Part shown: one piece after another, positions 1 through 8,081 of the stretch
How positions within the stretch are numbered: the stretch's first letter is position 1
Layout of the letters: every line of letters starts with the position of its first letter
Assembly: GCF_001544295.1 (NCBI RefSeq)
Contig: NZ_BCQF01000007.1
Location: 1-64,000, forward strand
DNA length: 64,000 nucleotides
Direction: 5' to 3'
From: Enterococcus pseudoavium NBRC 100491
GTDB taxonomy: Bacteria > Bacillota > Bacilli > Lactobacillales > Enterococcaceae
Made by a program: the position numbers and the translations under genes
Notes under the pieces: generated by a model
Databases searched by the model: none
Told to the model about the DNA's origin: nothing
The model's input: the letters and a program-made list of their open reading frames with translations, nothing else

Positions 1-2181
1 TTGCCTTTGTGCTTAGCGCAATATCTATTGTTTTAGAGCTATGTTGTTTTGAATGCTTCCAAAACTCAGTCTTTTGATCTGTTCGCGGCCCTCGCGTTTT
101 AGAGCTATGTTGTTTTGAATGCTTCCAAAACCGGAATTCTTGAATTGCTGGATCAAGAATAGTTTTAGAGCTATGTTGTTTTGAATGCTTCCAAAACAAT
201 GGTTCAACGTATCCAAACCAAATATGCGGTTTTAGAGCTATGTTGTTTTGAATGCTTCCAAAACAAATGCGACCAAATCAACGTAAGGCAGACAGTTTTA
301 GAGCTATGTTGTTTTGAATGCTTCCAAAACTCCTGAAACGGTGTAGCGTTCGTCCTCCACGTTTTAGAGCTATGTTGTTTTGAATGCTTCCAAAACAAAG
401 ATGCCAGCGGAAACAGAGAGACTGATGTTTTAGAGCTATGTTGTTTTGAATGCTTCCAAAACTTAAAATCTGAATATGCAGGATATACTTTTGTTTTAGA
501 GCTATGTTGTTTTGAATGCTTCCAAAACGAATTATCCAAAAATGGCAACACGTCTTTAGTTTTAGAGCTATGTTGTTTTGAATGCTTCCAAAACTCAAAG
601 AAAGATAGACTGGTCGAGAGTGATGTTTTAGAGCTATGTTGTTTTGAATGCTTCCAAAACCTAAAAGAATAGCCGTATGCCCGTTATTACGTTTTAGAGC
701 TATGTTGTTTTGAATGCTTCCAAAACTGTTCCAGTTCCATAAACGCCAATCTTGCTGTTTTAGAGCTATGTTGTTTTGAATGCTTCCAAAACGTTCGTGT
801 TAATGATGATTTTCACAACTCCGTTTTAGAGCTATGTTGTTTTGAATGCTTCCAAAACAGTAATATGCTGGGAACGTTTCTGTAATAAGTTTTAGAGCTA
901 TGTTGTTTTGAATGCTTCCAAAACATATACTAGTGAAGGTCGATTAAATGGATAGTTTTAGAGCTATGTTGTTTTGAATGCTTCCAAAACAAATTATTTT
1001 TGGCAACACTCGATATGTTGAGTTTTAGAGCTATGTTGTTTTGAATGCTTCCAAAACGACAGTTTGTTCAACGTATTCGCTAGAAGAGTTTTAGAGCTAT
1101 GTTGTTTTGAATGCTTCCAAAACTATATGAGTGATGGAAATGGCGCGTATGTCTGTTTTAGAGCTATGTTGTTTTGAATGCTTCCAAAACAGAACTACAA
1201 GCTCATATTGATGCTGTGAAGTTTTAGAGCTATGTTGTTTTGAATGCTTCCAAAACAATAGCGATATTGCACGTTTAAAAGGTGCTGTTTTAGAGCTATG
1301 TTGTTTTGAATGCTTCCAAAACGTATGCAGGGGTATGGGAAAACTATTTCGCGTTTTAGAGCTATGTTGTTTTGAATGCTTCCAAAACAATTGATAGCGA
1401 TGAAATTGACTTGTACGAGTTTTAGAGCTATGTTGTTTTGAATGCTTCCAAAACTTAAAAACGAATCATGATTTGGCACAAATTGTTTTAGAGCTATGTT
1501 GTTTTGAATGCTTCCAAAACCACCCGAACCGGTCAACTTAATGAGCGGTTGTTTTAGAGCTATGTTGTTTTGAATGCTTCCAAAACATAATAATCGTTTG
1601 CTTCTAAACGGAGTTCGTTTTAGAGCTATGTTGTTTTGAATGCTTCCAAAACCATCTATTGCCGGTTTTAACGAAATTGGTACGTTTTAGAGCTATGTTG
1701 TTTTGAATGCTTCCAAAACGCAAGTTCATAAGTGCCGTTATAACCCGTAGTTTTAGAGCTATGTTGTTTTGAATGCTTCCAAAACCAAAACAAACATCAC
1801 CGCCTGCTGTAATTAGTTTTAGAGCTATGTTGTTTTGAATGCTTCCAAAACTCCTAGCCGTTCAGGTGGTACAGACTGTTCGTTTTAGAGCTATGTTGTT
1901 TTGAATGCTTCCAAAACTTATCCGCTTGTTGGGCCGCCAACTTACGAGTTTTAGAGCTATGTTGTTTTGAATGCTTCCAAAACAGTGTGTCTGCCACTTC
2001 TTCCCGGTATCCTGTTTTAGAGCTATGTTGTTTTGAATGCTTCCAAAACAGTGGATTATAAAACAGGGAATAGATCCACGTTTTAGAGCTATGTTGTTTT
2101 GAATGCTTCCAAAACCCTCCAAGGCGTAGCAGTAAATCCGAGACGGTTTTAGAGCTATGTTGTTTTGAATGCTTCCAAAAC
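1..2181 (+). CRISPR. Type II-A CRISPR array, 33 repeats, left end cut by window
   Basis: I count 33 copies of a 36-nt repeat (begins GTTTTAGAGCTATGTTG, ends GAATGCTTCCAAAAC). The first is at 30-65 and the last at 2146-2181. They are separated by 32 complete spacers of 30 nt (a few are 31), and bases 1-29 are most of a further spacer. All repeats look identical and all spacers look different. The repeat matches the Cas9 crRNA repeat class of Streptococcus, Listeria and Enterococcus (GTTTTAGAGCTA start, family knowledge). In that class the crRNA is transcribed in this orientation, so the leader, newest spacers and cas9-cas1-cas2-csn2 should lie left of base 1; none are inside the window. The right end is therefore the old, leader-distal end. 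Its last repeat is not degenerate, which is somewhat unusual. Confidence 0.98.
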
Positions 2182-2264
2182 TCGTCACGCAAGTATTTGC
2201 TTCCGGCTTATTGACATAGGAGTCTAGTTTGCTATAAAGAATAACAGTAAGCGTTTAGATATGG

Positions 2265-2298
2265 AGTGCATCGGTTTAACGTCCGATGCACTTTTTTT
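2265..2298 (+). terminator. Intrinsic terminator after the CRISPR array
   Basis: A perfect 10-bp stem (AGTGCATCGG with CCGATGCACT) is followed by a T run. It lies 84 bp past the last repeat and probably ends the pre-crRNA transcript. The 83 bases between contain no anti-repeat. Confidence 0.8.
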
Positions 2299-2411
2299 AA
2301 TACATCCAGCCTTCATTTTTTACGCTAACACCACGTCTTTTCCACTGCCCAATATAAAAGATGATAATTAAAAAGGAGCGAAAAGGGCAGCTAAATAATT
2401 ACAAGCTACAC

Positions 2412-2446
2412 AAAAAAAGAACCCACGATAAATTCATGGGCTCTTT
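2412..2446 (-). terminator. Terminator of the toxin-antitoxin operon
   Basis: On the minus strand AAGAGCCCATGA pairs with TCGTGGGTTCTT, followed by a T run. It lies just downstream of the toxin stop codon. Confidence 0.75.
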
Positions 2447-2470
2447 TCCTTTACTCTCTTCAAGGGGCTT

Positions 2471-2791
2471 TCAAAGCCCTAAAATACGAATATAATCTTT
2501 TTTCGCGGACAATACGCGGAATACTTTGATAAGTTGACCGTCAAACTCGTAAAAAACAAGGTAATCTTCAATAACCAAATATCTCATATTTGTCGGAATC
2601 GAAGTTTTTTTATCAAGTGGAGCTCCTGACAATGGGTGCGTTTGGAGTTGCTCCAAACCATCAAAAATATGTTTCAACAAAGAATCTACAGTATTTTCAT
2701 AAGCACCAAGCTCTGTTAAATAGAAGGTAATTTCATTTAAGTCGCGCTCAACCTGTGCTGCAATCGACAGTTGGTATTTTCTATTCGTCAT
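2471..2791 (-). CDS. RelE/ParE family toxin of a type II toxin-antitoxin pair
   Basis: This 106-residue basic protein has the size and strand pattern of the RelE/ParE superfamily: an N-terminal helical pair (about 10-50), then beta strands with MRYLVIEDYLVFYEF (about 69-83) and a C-terminal VFRVLSAKKDYIRIL. Members are mRNA interferases or gyrase poisons; the sequence alone does not decide which. It lies second in the operon, and its start overlaps the 3' end of the upstream Phd-like antitoxin by 11 bp, typical of coupled TA pairs. The family assignment is firm; the exact subfamily is not. Confidence 0.85.
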   Translation of the reverse strand: MTNRKYQLSIAAQVERDLNEITFYLTELGAYENTVDSLLKHIFDGLEQLQTHPLSGAPLDKKTSIPTNMRYLVIEDYLVFYEFDGQLIKVFRVLSAKKDYIRILGL

Positions 2792-3041
2792 GCGCTTTAG
2801 AAGCCGTTCTAGATTTTAACTGATCCAATGTCAAAGGGGTTTCTGTCTCAAAAGACTGGACTCCTTTTTGGAGTTCAGTAAACAATTCAATCGTCGCATT
2901 CATTTTCGTCCATTCAGTGTAATCTGCAACCACGTATTTCGGACGTCCATTTTTCGTAAGAATCACTTGGTTTCCTTCGTCAATACTACTAAGGGCCTTG
3001 TTGTAAAATCTCATATCGGACACAGGTAAGATATTTTCCAT
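2781..3041 (-). CDS. Phd/YefM family antitoxin
   Basis: This 86-residue protein has the Phd/YefM N-terminal DNA-binding fold: a start like ENILPVSDMRFYNKAL, then VILTKNGRPKYVVADYTEW at about 26-44. The variable C-terminal tail would wrap the toxin. AGAGGTGAT lies 4 nt before the ATG. The gene precedes the toxin and overlaps it by 11 bp. Antitoxins of this family repress their own operon, and an AT-rich perfect palindrome lies about 30 bp upstream of the start. The module sits directly beside the old end of the CRISPR array. Confidence 0.88.
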   Translation of the reverse strand: MENILPVSDMRFYNKALSSIDEGNQVILTKNGRPKYVVADYTEWTKMNATIELFTELQKGVQSFETETPLTLDQLKSRTASKAHDE

Positions 3042-3072
3042 TTAAATCACCTCTTGTAAGTATCATACCATG

Positions 3073-3096
3073 TTTTAATTAAATTTTTAATTAAAA
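3073..3096 (-). promoter_or_regulatory. Palindromic candidate operator of the TA operon
   Basis: Two perfect 10-bp arms (TTTTAATTAA and TTAATTAAAA) are separated by 4 bp, about 32 bp upstream of the antitoxin ATG. Position and symmetry fit autoregulation by a Phd-type dimer. That it is bound is inference. Confidence 0.55.
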
Positions 3097-3164
3097 TGAT
3101 GTTTTTTCCTCTATACCATCAAGTGGCGACAAATGTTTATCATGTAATAGAAGGAAAGTAATTT

Positions 3165-3335
3165 ATGGGAAATTGAGAAAAGATATTGGGAGGCTCTTTC
3201 TTAAGCATAGTAAGGCTGAATTAGAAACTGCTCGCAAAATATTTGAGAGCAGAGGAATCAGATACTCATATTCGGGATAGTATAAGTAATCGAGAATACG
3301 TTGATCCATTCAAAAAGGAACAAATAGACGAATAA
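3165..3335 (+). pseudogene. Possible decayed small gene
   Basis: An SD-like AGAAGGAAAG precedes ATG at 3165, but that frame stops after three codons. Another frame from 3173 reads LRKDIGRLFLKHSKAELE and then ETARKIFESRGIRYSYSG before a stop. A third frame continues as DTHIRDSISNREYVDPF and KKEQIDE to a stop at 3335. Consecutive charged, protein-like stretches in shifting frames after a good SD suggest a frameshifted remnant. I do not recognise the family. The stretch 3100-3420 otherwise holds no intact gene. Confidence 0.3.
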
Positions 3336-3421
3336 ATGAATGAAAGAAGTGTGTTGAGGGGTTGATGGTCTTTTAGAAAGCTCTATATCGGCTCAAAGAT
3401 TGAAAATTTAAAACAAAAGAC

Positions 3422-3461
3422 AAAAAAACTCCGTCTACTTATCAATAGTAGGCGGAGTTTT
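3422..3461 (-). terminator. Terminator of the Na/Pi cotransporter gene
   Basis: A stem of about 13 bp (AACTCCGTCTACT with AGTAGGCGGAGTT, one wobble) is flanked by A and T runs, so it could work in both directions. It ends 8 bp before the stop codon of the minus-strand gene. Confidence 0.75.
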
Positions 3462-3469
3462 TGGCTGGC

Positions 3470-5227
3470 TTATTTTTTCAGATCGACGACATTATCAAGG
3501 ACTGGTGTGTCAGGTCTTTCATAGTGGAAATTCGAAGTATCGTATTTGAAATTGTATTTGTTACCTAAGAAATATTTCGCGATATGGAGTGTGCGGTCGC
3601 TGGAGCGTTCTAAGTTGGAACTAATGTCGATCAGTAAGACGCCGTCTGCGGCCCGTCCTTCACCTTTGGTCATAAGCTTAATGTATTTTTGGCGTAATAG
3701 TTCCACCAATTGATTGATTTCTTCTTCACGATAAAGCATTTTTTGTGCTAGATCGATATCGTCATTTTCTAAGACTTGCAAGGCGTCGTGAATATTCTTT
3801 AATACCTTATCGAATAGGCGTTCAAGGTCCTCATCTTGCAACAGGAAGGTTTGGCGGTTATTTGTTGTTTTAGTCTTATTGCGTTTATCTTTGGCCCGTT
3901 GTTTTTCTTCTAAAGCAATCGATTCTTCGACGTAGCGGATGATATTCATCGAATGGTCGCCGATTCGTTCAAAATCTTTGGTGAATTCTAAAAGCATCGC
4001 CTGTTCCTGACTTTCTAAAGGTGAAAGGCCGGTGGCAGAAATTTTAACGAGGTATTCGGTTAATTCGATATCGCATTGATTGATGGCCTCTTCGTATTGC
4101 CGGACATCTTCGTACCATTCTTCTTTATTGTCGTGATAATATTTTCGCGCTCCTTTTAAAGAAGAGAGGACATAATTCCCCATTTGGATGATCTCACCTT
4201 TGGCTTGCTCGATCGCCATGACCGACGAAGCGTGGATGAGCGGTTCACTCAATGTTACTGGGCGAATATTCAAATTCTTCTCGCTGCCAGGAACAATCTT
4301 TTTGACCAGCATCTCGATTTGTGGGATGAACCAAAACTGGATCGCCAGATTTGATAAATTGAAGAGCCCATGGGCAAAAGCGAGTTGCATCGCGGGATTC
4401 AATCCTAATCTGTCAGCGAAGAAAACGACGACAGAAGTGAAGGGCGTCAATAAAATCGTAAAGATCAGAGCACCAACTAGATTGAAGATAACGTGAGAGG
4501 CGGCTGTTCGTTTGGCGGCGACACTGGCACCTAGACAAGCGATGATGGCAGTGATCGTCGTTCCGATATTATCTCCGAATAAAATCGGCAAGGCCGCTCC
4601 TAACGTAACGCTTCCTTGCATATATAATTGCTGAAGGATCCCAATCGTCGCACTAGAACTTTGCAAGACCATCGTTAATAAGGTTCCGATACCGACACCT
4701 AATACTGGATGGTGGGCAACACTGATCATTAAGTCGTTAAATTGTGGCAAATCCTTCAAAGGGTCCATCGCGGCGCCCATCAATTTTAAGCCATAAAACA
4801 GCGCACCGAAGCCAAACAAGATTTGACCAATCGATTGGAGTGAATTACGTTTGGCAAAAAAGAGCAGAATCGCTCCAGCACCAATGATCGGTAATGCATA
4901 TTCACTTAAATTAAAGCCAATGATGAAAGCGGTAACGGTTGTTCCCACATTAGCCCCCATGATGACCCCGATGGCTTGTCGCAAGGTCATAAAGCCGGCA
5001 CTAACGAGTCCGACGGCTAAAACGGTCGTTCCTGAACTACTTTGGATCAAACCAGTCACAATGATTCCGGCTAAAACGGCTCGAAACGGTGTTGACGTAA
5101 AACGATTTAGGATCTCTCTTAACCGATTACCGGCGGCTTTTTGCAGCCCGTCTCCTAAATATTTGATTCCAAAAAGGAAAATCCCCAATCCACCTAAGAA
5201 AGTGAAAAGCATTTCTTGATAAGACAT
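3470..5227 (-). CDS. Na/Pi cotransporter family protein with C-terminal PhoU-like domain
   Basis: This 585-residue membrane protein has the duplicated Na_Pi_cotrans core. The two signature QSSS motifs are visible at residues 62-65 (GLIQSSSGTT) and 189-192 (VLQSSSATIG), set among about eight hydrophobic segments. The last about 240 residues are soluble and charged and resemble a PhoU helical domain (FERIGDHSMNI, SSNLERSSDRTLH). The family (NptA/YjbB) moves inorganic phosphate with sodium; in bacteria import and export have both been proposed. GGAGG lies 7 nt before the ATG. It stands alone, divergent from gadB across 235 bp. Confidence 0.88.
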   Translation of the reverse strand: MSYQEMLFTFLGGLGIFLFGIKYLGDGLQKAAGNRLREILNRFTSTPFRAVLAGIIVTGLIQSSSGTTVLAVGLVSAGFMTLRQAIGVIMGANVGTTVTAFIIGFNLSEYALPIIGAGAILLFFAKRNSLQSIGQILFGFGALFYGLKLMGAAMDPLKDLPQFNDLMISVAHHPVLGVGIGTLLTMVLQSSSATIGILQQLYMQGSVTLGAALPILFGDNIGTTITAIIACLGASVAAKRTAASHVIFNLVGALIFTILLTPFTSVVVFFADRLGLNPAMQLAFAHGLFNLSNLAIQFWFIPQIEMLVKKIVPGSEKNLNIRPVTLSEPLIHASSVMAIEQAKGEIIQMGNYVLSSLKGARKYYHDNKEEWYEDVRQYEEAINQCDIELTEYLVKISATGLSPLESQEQAMLLEFTKDFERIGDHSMNIIRYVEESIALEEKQRAKDKRNKTKTTNNRQTFLLQDEDLERLFDKVLKNIHDALQVLENDDIDLAQKMLYREEEINQLVELLRQKYIKLMTKGEGRAADGVLLIDISSNLERSSDRTLHIAKYFLGNKYNFKYDTSNFHYERPDTPVLDNVVDLKK

Positions 5228-5405
5228 AATGCGTCCTCCGCTAAATATTTTTTTGCATACTACTTACAAAATAATAGATTCACAAGGAAAAAGAAAGCCT
5301 TTTATTAAAAAAACATTTGATTTTTTCAAAACTTTTGCTTATTTTGAACTTATTGACGGGAAAAGAAAAAATAGTCGCTCGCTCCCACAGGAATTCTTTT
5401 GTATT

Positions 5406-5433
5406 TTCAAGCGCTTTCGGCTACTCTTATAGT
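5406..5433 (+). promoter_or_regulatory. gadB promoter with cre-like site
   Basis: TTTTCA (5404-5409), 18 bp, then TATAGT (5428-5433) form a plausible promoter. TTCAAGCGCTTTCG at 5406-5419 matches 12 of 14 positions of the cre consensus TGNAAGCGNTTNCA, so CcpA control is possible. Both are pattern calls only. Confidence 0.4.
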
Positions 5434-5462
5434 AGAAAGATTTAATTAGGAGGCGTGGTCGG

Positions 5463-6863
5463 ATGCTTTATGGAAAGAAAGATCGAAGAGAAGCCAGTTA
5501 TTTGGAACCGATTTTTGGTTCGACGAATGAAGGTGAAACCTTGCCTTCGTATCATTTAGGGGAAAAATCGATTGAACCGCGGATCGCTTATCAAATGATT
5601 AAGGATGATTTATTAGATGAAGGGAACTCACGCTTGAATCTAGCGACTTTTTGTCAAACCTTTATGGAACCAGAAGCAGTCAGATTGATGAGTGAAACTC
5701 TCGATAAAAATATGATTGATAAATCGGAATATCCTCGCACAGCAGAAATGGAAAATCGCTGCGTTAATATGATCGCGGATCTCTGGCATGCTGGTGGAGC
5801 GGAAAAATATATCGGGACATCGACGATTGGTTCTTCGGAAGCCTGTATGTTAGCGGGGCTGGCCATGAAATTTGCTTGGCGCAAGCGTGCTGAAAAATTA
5901 GGGGTGGATATTCAGGCCAAGAGACCAAATTTGATCATCTCTTCGGGCTATCAAGTCTGTTGGGAAAAATTCTGTGTTTACTGGGATATTGAGCTGCGAG
6001 AGATTCCAATGTCTGCGGATCATTTGTCCTTAGATGTGGAAAAGGCGGTGGAAGCGGTAGATGACTATACGATTGGGATCGTTGGGATTTTAGGTATCAC
6101 TTATACCGGCCAATACGATGATATCAAAAAATTGGATCAATTAGTCGAAGCCTACAACCAGCAGACTGAGCACAAAGTCTATATTCATGTGGATGGGGCT
6201 TCAGGGGGACTTTATGCGCCGTTTGTTGAACCGGAATTGGTTTGGGATTTTCAATTGAAAAATGTGATCTCGATCAATGCTTCGGGGCATAAATATGGTT
6301 TGGTCTATCCGGGGGTTGGTTGGATTGTCTGGCGCGATGAAAAATATTTATCGGAAGAATTAGTCTTTAAAGTCAGCTATCTCGGCGGTGAAATGCCCAC
6401 GATGGCGATCAATTTTTCCCATAGTGCGTCTCAGATGATCGGGCAATATTATAATTTTGTTCGGTTTGGCTTTGAAGGCTATCAAAGTATTCATCGTCGG
6501 ACACATGATGTAGCGGTCTATTTAGCGAAAGAAATCGCGCGCTCACGTCATTTTACGCTGATTAATGATGGTCAGCAGCTGCCGTTAGTTTGTTATAAGC
6601 TGGCAGAAGATGCTGAGCGAAAATGGACTTTGTATGATTTGTCGGATCGTTTATTAATGAAAGGCTGGCAAGTCCCAACGTATCCGCTACCGAAAAATTT
6701 AGATGACCAAGTCATTCAGCGAATCGTCGTGCGGAGTGATTTTGGCATGAACATGGCCCATGATTTTATTGAAGATTTGCGGCAAGCCATCAAAGAATTA
6801 GAAAACAGCCACTTAGTTTTTCACGAAGAAACAGAAATTAAAAATTATGGCTTCACCCATTAA
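5463..6863 (+). CDS. gadB: Glutamate decarboxylase (PLP-dependent)
   Basis: It converts L-glutamate to GABA and CO2, consuming a cytosolic proton, and is a main acid-resistance enzyme. The 466 residues match the usual GadB length. HVDGASGG at 242-249 carries the PLP-binding Asp244, and INASGHKYG at 271-279 carries the Schiff-base Lys277. The N-terminal LPSYHLGE and the C-terminal tail ending in FTH are typical of bacterial GadB. AGGAGG lies before the start. The gene is followed after 23 bp by a DsrE-like gene in the same direction. A glutamate/GABA antiporter gene (gadC), the usual partner, is not next to it or elsewhere in the window. Confidence 0.95.
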   Translation: MLYGKKDRREASYLEPIFGSTNEGETLPSYHLGEKSIEPRIAYQMIKDDLLDEGNSRLNLATFCQTFMEPEAVRLMSETLDKNMIDKSEYPRTAEMENRCVNMIADLWHAGGAEKYIGTSTIGSSEACMLAGLAMKFAWRKRAEKLGVDIQAKRPNLIISSGYQVCWEKFCVYWDIELREIPMSADHLSLDVEKAVEAVDDYTIGIVGILGITYTGQYDDIKKLDQLVEAYNQQTEHKVYIHVDGASGGLYAPFVEPELVWDFQLKNVISINASGHKYGLVYPGVGWIVWRDEKYLSEELVFKVSYLGGEMPTMAINFSHSASQMIGQYYNFVRFGFEGYQSIHRRTHDVAVYLAKEIARSRHFTLINDGQQLPLVCYKLAEDAERKWTLYDLSDRLLMKGWQVPTYPLPKNLDDQVIQRIVVRSDFGMNMAHDFIEDLRQAIKELENSHLVFHEETEIKNYGFTH

Positions 6864-6886
6864 ATAAATCAAAGGAGGCGTTTTAA

Positions 6887-7204
6887 ATGAAAGTAGTTTT
6901 TCATGTTGATGAGTTGGGAATGATCAGAGAGGCGCGTCATAATATTGAGCATATCTTATTGTCGGAGCCTAAAGCAGACATCGTACTATTGATGAATGGT
7001 GAGGCGATCCAAGGCTATTTGTTGCCACGGGTGATCAAATTTATGAAGGAATATCCTCATGTCACCTATCAAGCCTGTCATCACTCCATGCGGAACTTCC
7101 ATGTCCGTTCCAAGCAAATGCACGAACAAGTCGAAATCATTGAATCCGGCGTGATCGGATTAGTGAATCTGCAAGAGCAAGGATATTCTTATATCAAATG
7201 TTGA
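6887..7204 (+). CDS. DsrE/DsrF-like small protein
   Basis: This 105-residue protein has the DsrE-like fold pattern: a first strand KVVFHVDE, then helix ARHNIEHILL, strand ADIVLLMNGEAIQGYL and helix VIKFMKEYP. Two internal candidate Cys sites are visible (QACHHSMRNF and the terminal YIKC). DsrE-like proteins act in sulfur relay or are uncharacterised. It follows gadB after 23 bp with a strong SD (AAAGGAGG), so the two are probably cotranscribed and it may be acid-induced. Its role is unknown. Confidence 0.7.
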   Translation: MKVVFHVDELGMIREARHNIEHILLSEPKADIVLLMNGEAIQGYLLPRVIKFMKEYPHVTYQACHHSMRNFHVRSKQMHEQVEIIESGVIGLVNLQEQGYSYIKC

Positions 7205-7230
7205 GCTGATGAATAGAATAAAGCCTTTTA

Positions 7231-7280
7231 AAAAGCAGAGCAGTCAGCCCACCTAAAGGGGCTTACTGCTCTGCTTTTTC
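7231..7280. terminator. Bidirectional terminator between gadB-dsrE and the small minus-strand gene
   Basis: A 20-bp stem with one mismatch (arms 7231-7250 and 7258-7277) has A and T runs on the outside. It ends the gadB unit. On the minus strand its left arm overlaps the last codons of the small gene at 7263-7442. Confidence 0.8.
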
Positions 7281-7442
7281 GTTCCACTTTTTAGGGCTCC
7301 AAATGTTGCCCTCTAGTGCGACTTGTAAGCTTTCGTTATCATCTTCTAATTGCTCGATGTATTTGATGGTTTCTGTGATGACAAATTGATATTTTTCGTC
7401 AGAAATTGTCGCTAATTGTTCCGCTAACCAAGTATTTCGCAT
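7263..7442 (-). CDS. Small acidic hypothetical protein, 59 residues
   Basis: An open frame on the minus strand starts at 7442 (MRNTWLAEQLATIS), preceded by a near-perfect GAGGTGA at the right distance. It encodes 59 residues with many acidic residues, including KYIEQLEDDNESLQVALEG, and ends KWNEKAEQ inside the terminator stem. It looks helical and soluble. I do not recognise the family. The strong ribosome binding site and clean reading frame make it a probable real gene that length filters would miss. It is divergent from the next small gene at 7517. Confidence 0.65.
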   Translation of the reverse strand: MRNTWLAEQLATISDEKYQFVITETIKYIEQLEDDNESLQVALEGNIWSPKKWNEKAEQ

Positions 7443-7516
7443 TTACTTCACCTCAAAAGCAGTGTAGCATAGAAGCAGCAGAAGATCGGCAAATGATGCT
7501 TGGGAGGAAACGTACA

Positions 7517-7696
7517 ATGGAGATGAATGAAAGCGTTCTTTTGGAGGTGCAAGAGGAGTTAACGGCTGCTAAAAAAGAGTTGGAACGACTGGAAGGATTA
7601 ACATTTATCAGTGAGTTAAAGGAAGAGCGGATCAAAACATTGCGTCAGGATATCCAACATGCGGAAGCATTTATCTTAGGGCAAGCAAATCCTTAG
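7517..7696 (+). CDS. Small coiled-coil hypothetical protein, 59 residues
   Basis: The likely start is ATG at 7517, with GGGAGG about 8 nt before it. A longer in-frame reading back to 7406 would overlap the divergent small gene and is less likely. The product reads MEMNESVLLEVQEELTAAKK and continues with heptad-like Leu and charged residues, ending ILGQANP. It is probably a soluble helical protein; no function is recognised. It lies 60 bp upstream of the CsbD-like gene. Confidence 0.6.
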   Translation: MEMNESVLLEVQEELTAAKKELERLEGLTFISELKEERIKTLRQDIQHAEAFILGQANP

Positions 7697-7759
7697 CCTT
7701 CTATTTTCACTAATGATAGAATGAAAGTAACAACAATTTTGTCAATAGGAGGAAATATG

Positions 7760-7948
7760 ATGGCGAATAATGACGAATTAAAAGGGAAATTGAACGAAGC
7801 AAAAGGGAAAATAACAGATGATGAGTCAACTGAATTAAAAGGAAAAATCCAACAAGGCTTAGGTAAAGCGAAGGATAAGGCGAAGGAAACAGTCGATGAG
7901 GCAGCTGGTAAGCTTAATAAAAAGCTGGATGAAAATAACGAAGACTAG
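7760..7948 (+). CDS. CsbD family stress protein
   Basis: The 62-residue protein begins MANNDELKGKLNEAKGK and has the CsbD pattern of repeated hydrophilic KGK-type helices (ELKGKIQQGLGKAKDKAKE). Members are small, very abundant general-stress proteins (sigma-B regulated in Bacillus); their molecular role is unclear. AGGAGG at 7747-7752 sits 7 nt from ATG 7760 and 4 nt from the in-frame ATG at 7757, so 7760 is preferred. A terminator follows directly. Confidence 0.88.
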   Translation: MANNDELKGKLNEAKGKITDDESTELKGKIQQGLGKAKDKAKETVDEAAGKLNKKLDENNED

Positions 7949-7963
7949 CTTTTTTTAAAGAAA

Positions 7964-8002
7964 ATGGGATCCAACTCATGATGGAGTGGGGTCTCTTTTT
8001 TT
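7964..8002 (+). terminator. Terminator after the CsbD-like gene
   Basis: GGGATCCAACTC pairs imperfectly with GAGTGGGGTCTC, followed by seven T. Confidence 0.7.
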
Positions 8003-8081
8003 GCAGAAATTTTTTTGCTAGATGAAAAGCCGCGTCTGTTCCTTTATAATAGAAGGAAGAATGAAGGAAGGAGCAGCTAAT

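Noticed and set aside
25-2192. Open reading frames on the minus strand through the CRISPR array (repeating KHSKQHSSKT or FGSIQNNIALK)
   Set aside because: They are translations of the 36-nt repeat in different frames; the 66-bp period is a multiple of three and keeps them open. They are not genes.
2182-2298. tracrRNA after the array, because of the tracr-like terminal hairpin
   Set aside because: No anti-repeat complementary to the CRISPR repeat was found on either strand between 2182 and 2265; the hairpin is better explained as the array terminator.
4188-5219. Plus-strand frames opposite the Na/Pi cotransporter gene
   Set aside because: They lack ribosome binding sites and mirror a long, well-supported membrane protein gene on the other strand.
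7406-7696. Longer 96-residue start for the small coiled-coil protein
   Set aside because: The upstream part overlaps the divergent 59-residue gene and its SD, and a better SD precedes ATG 7517.
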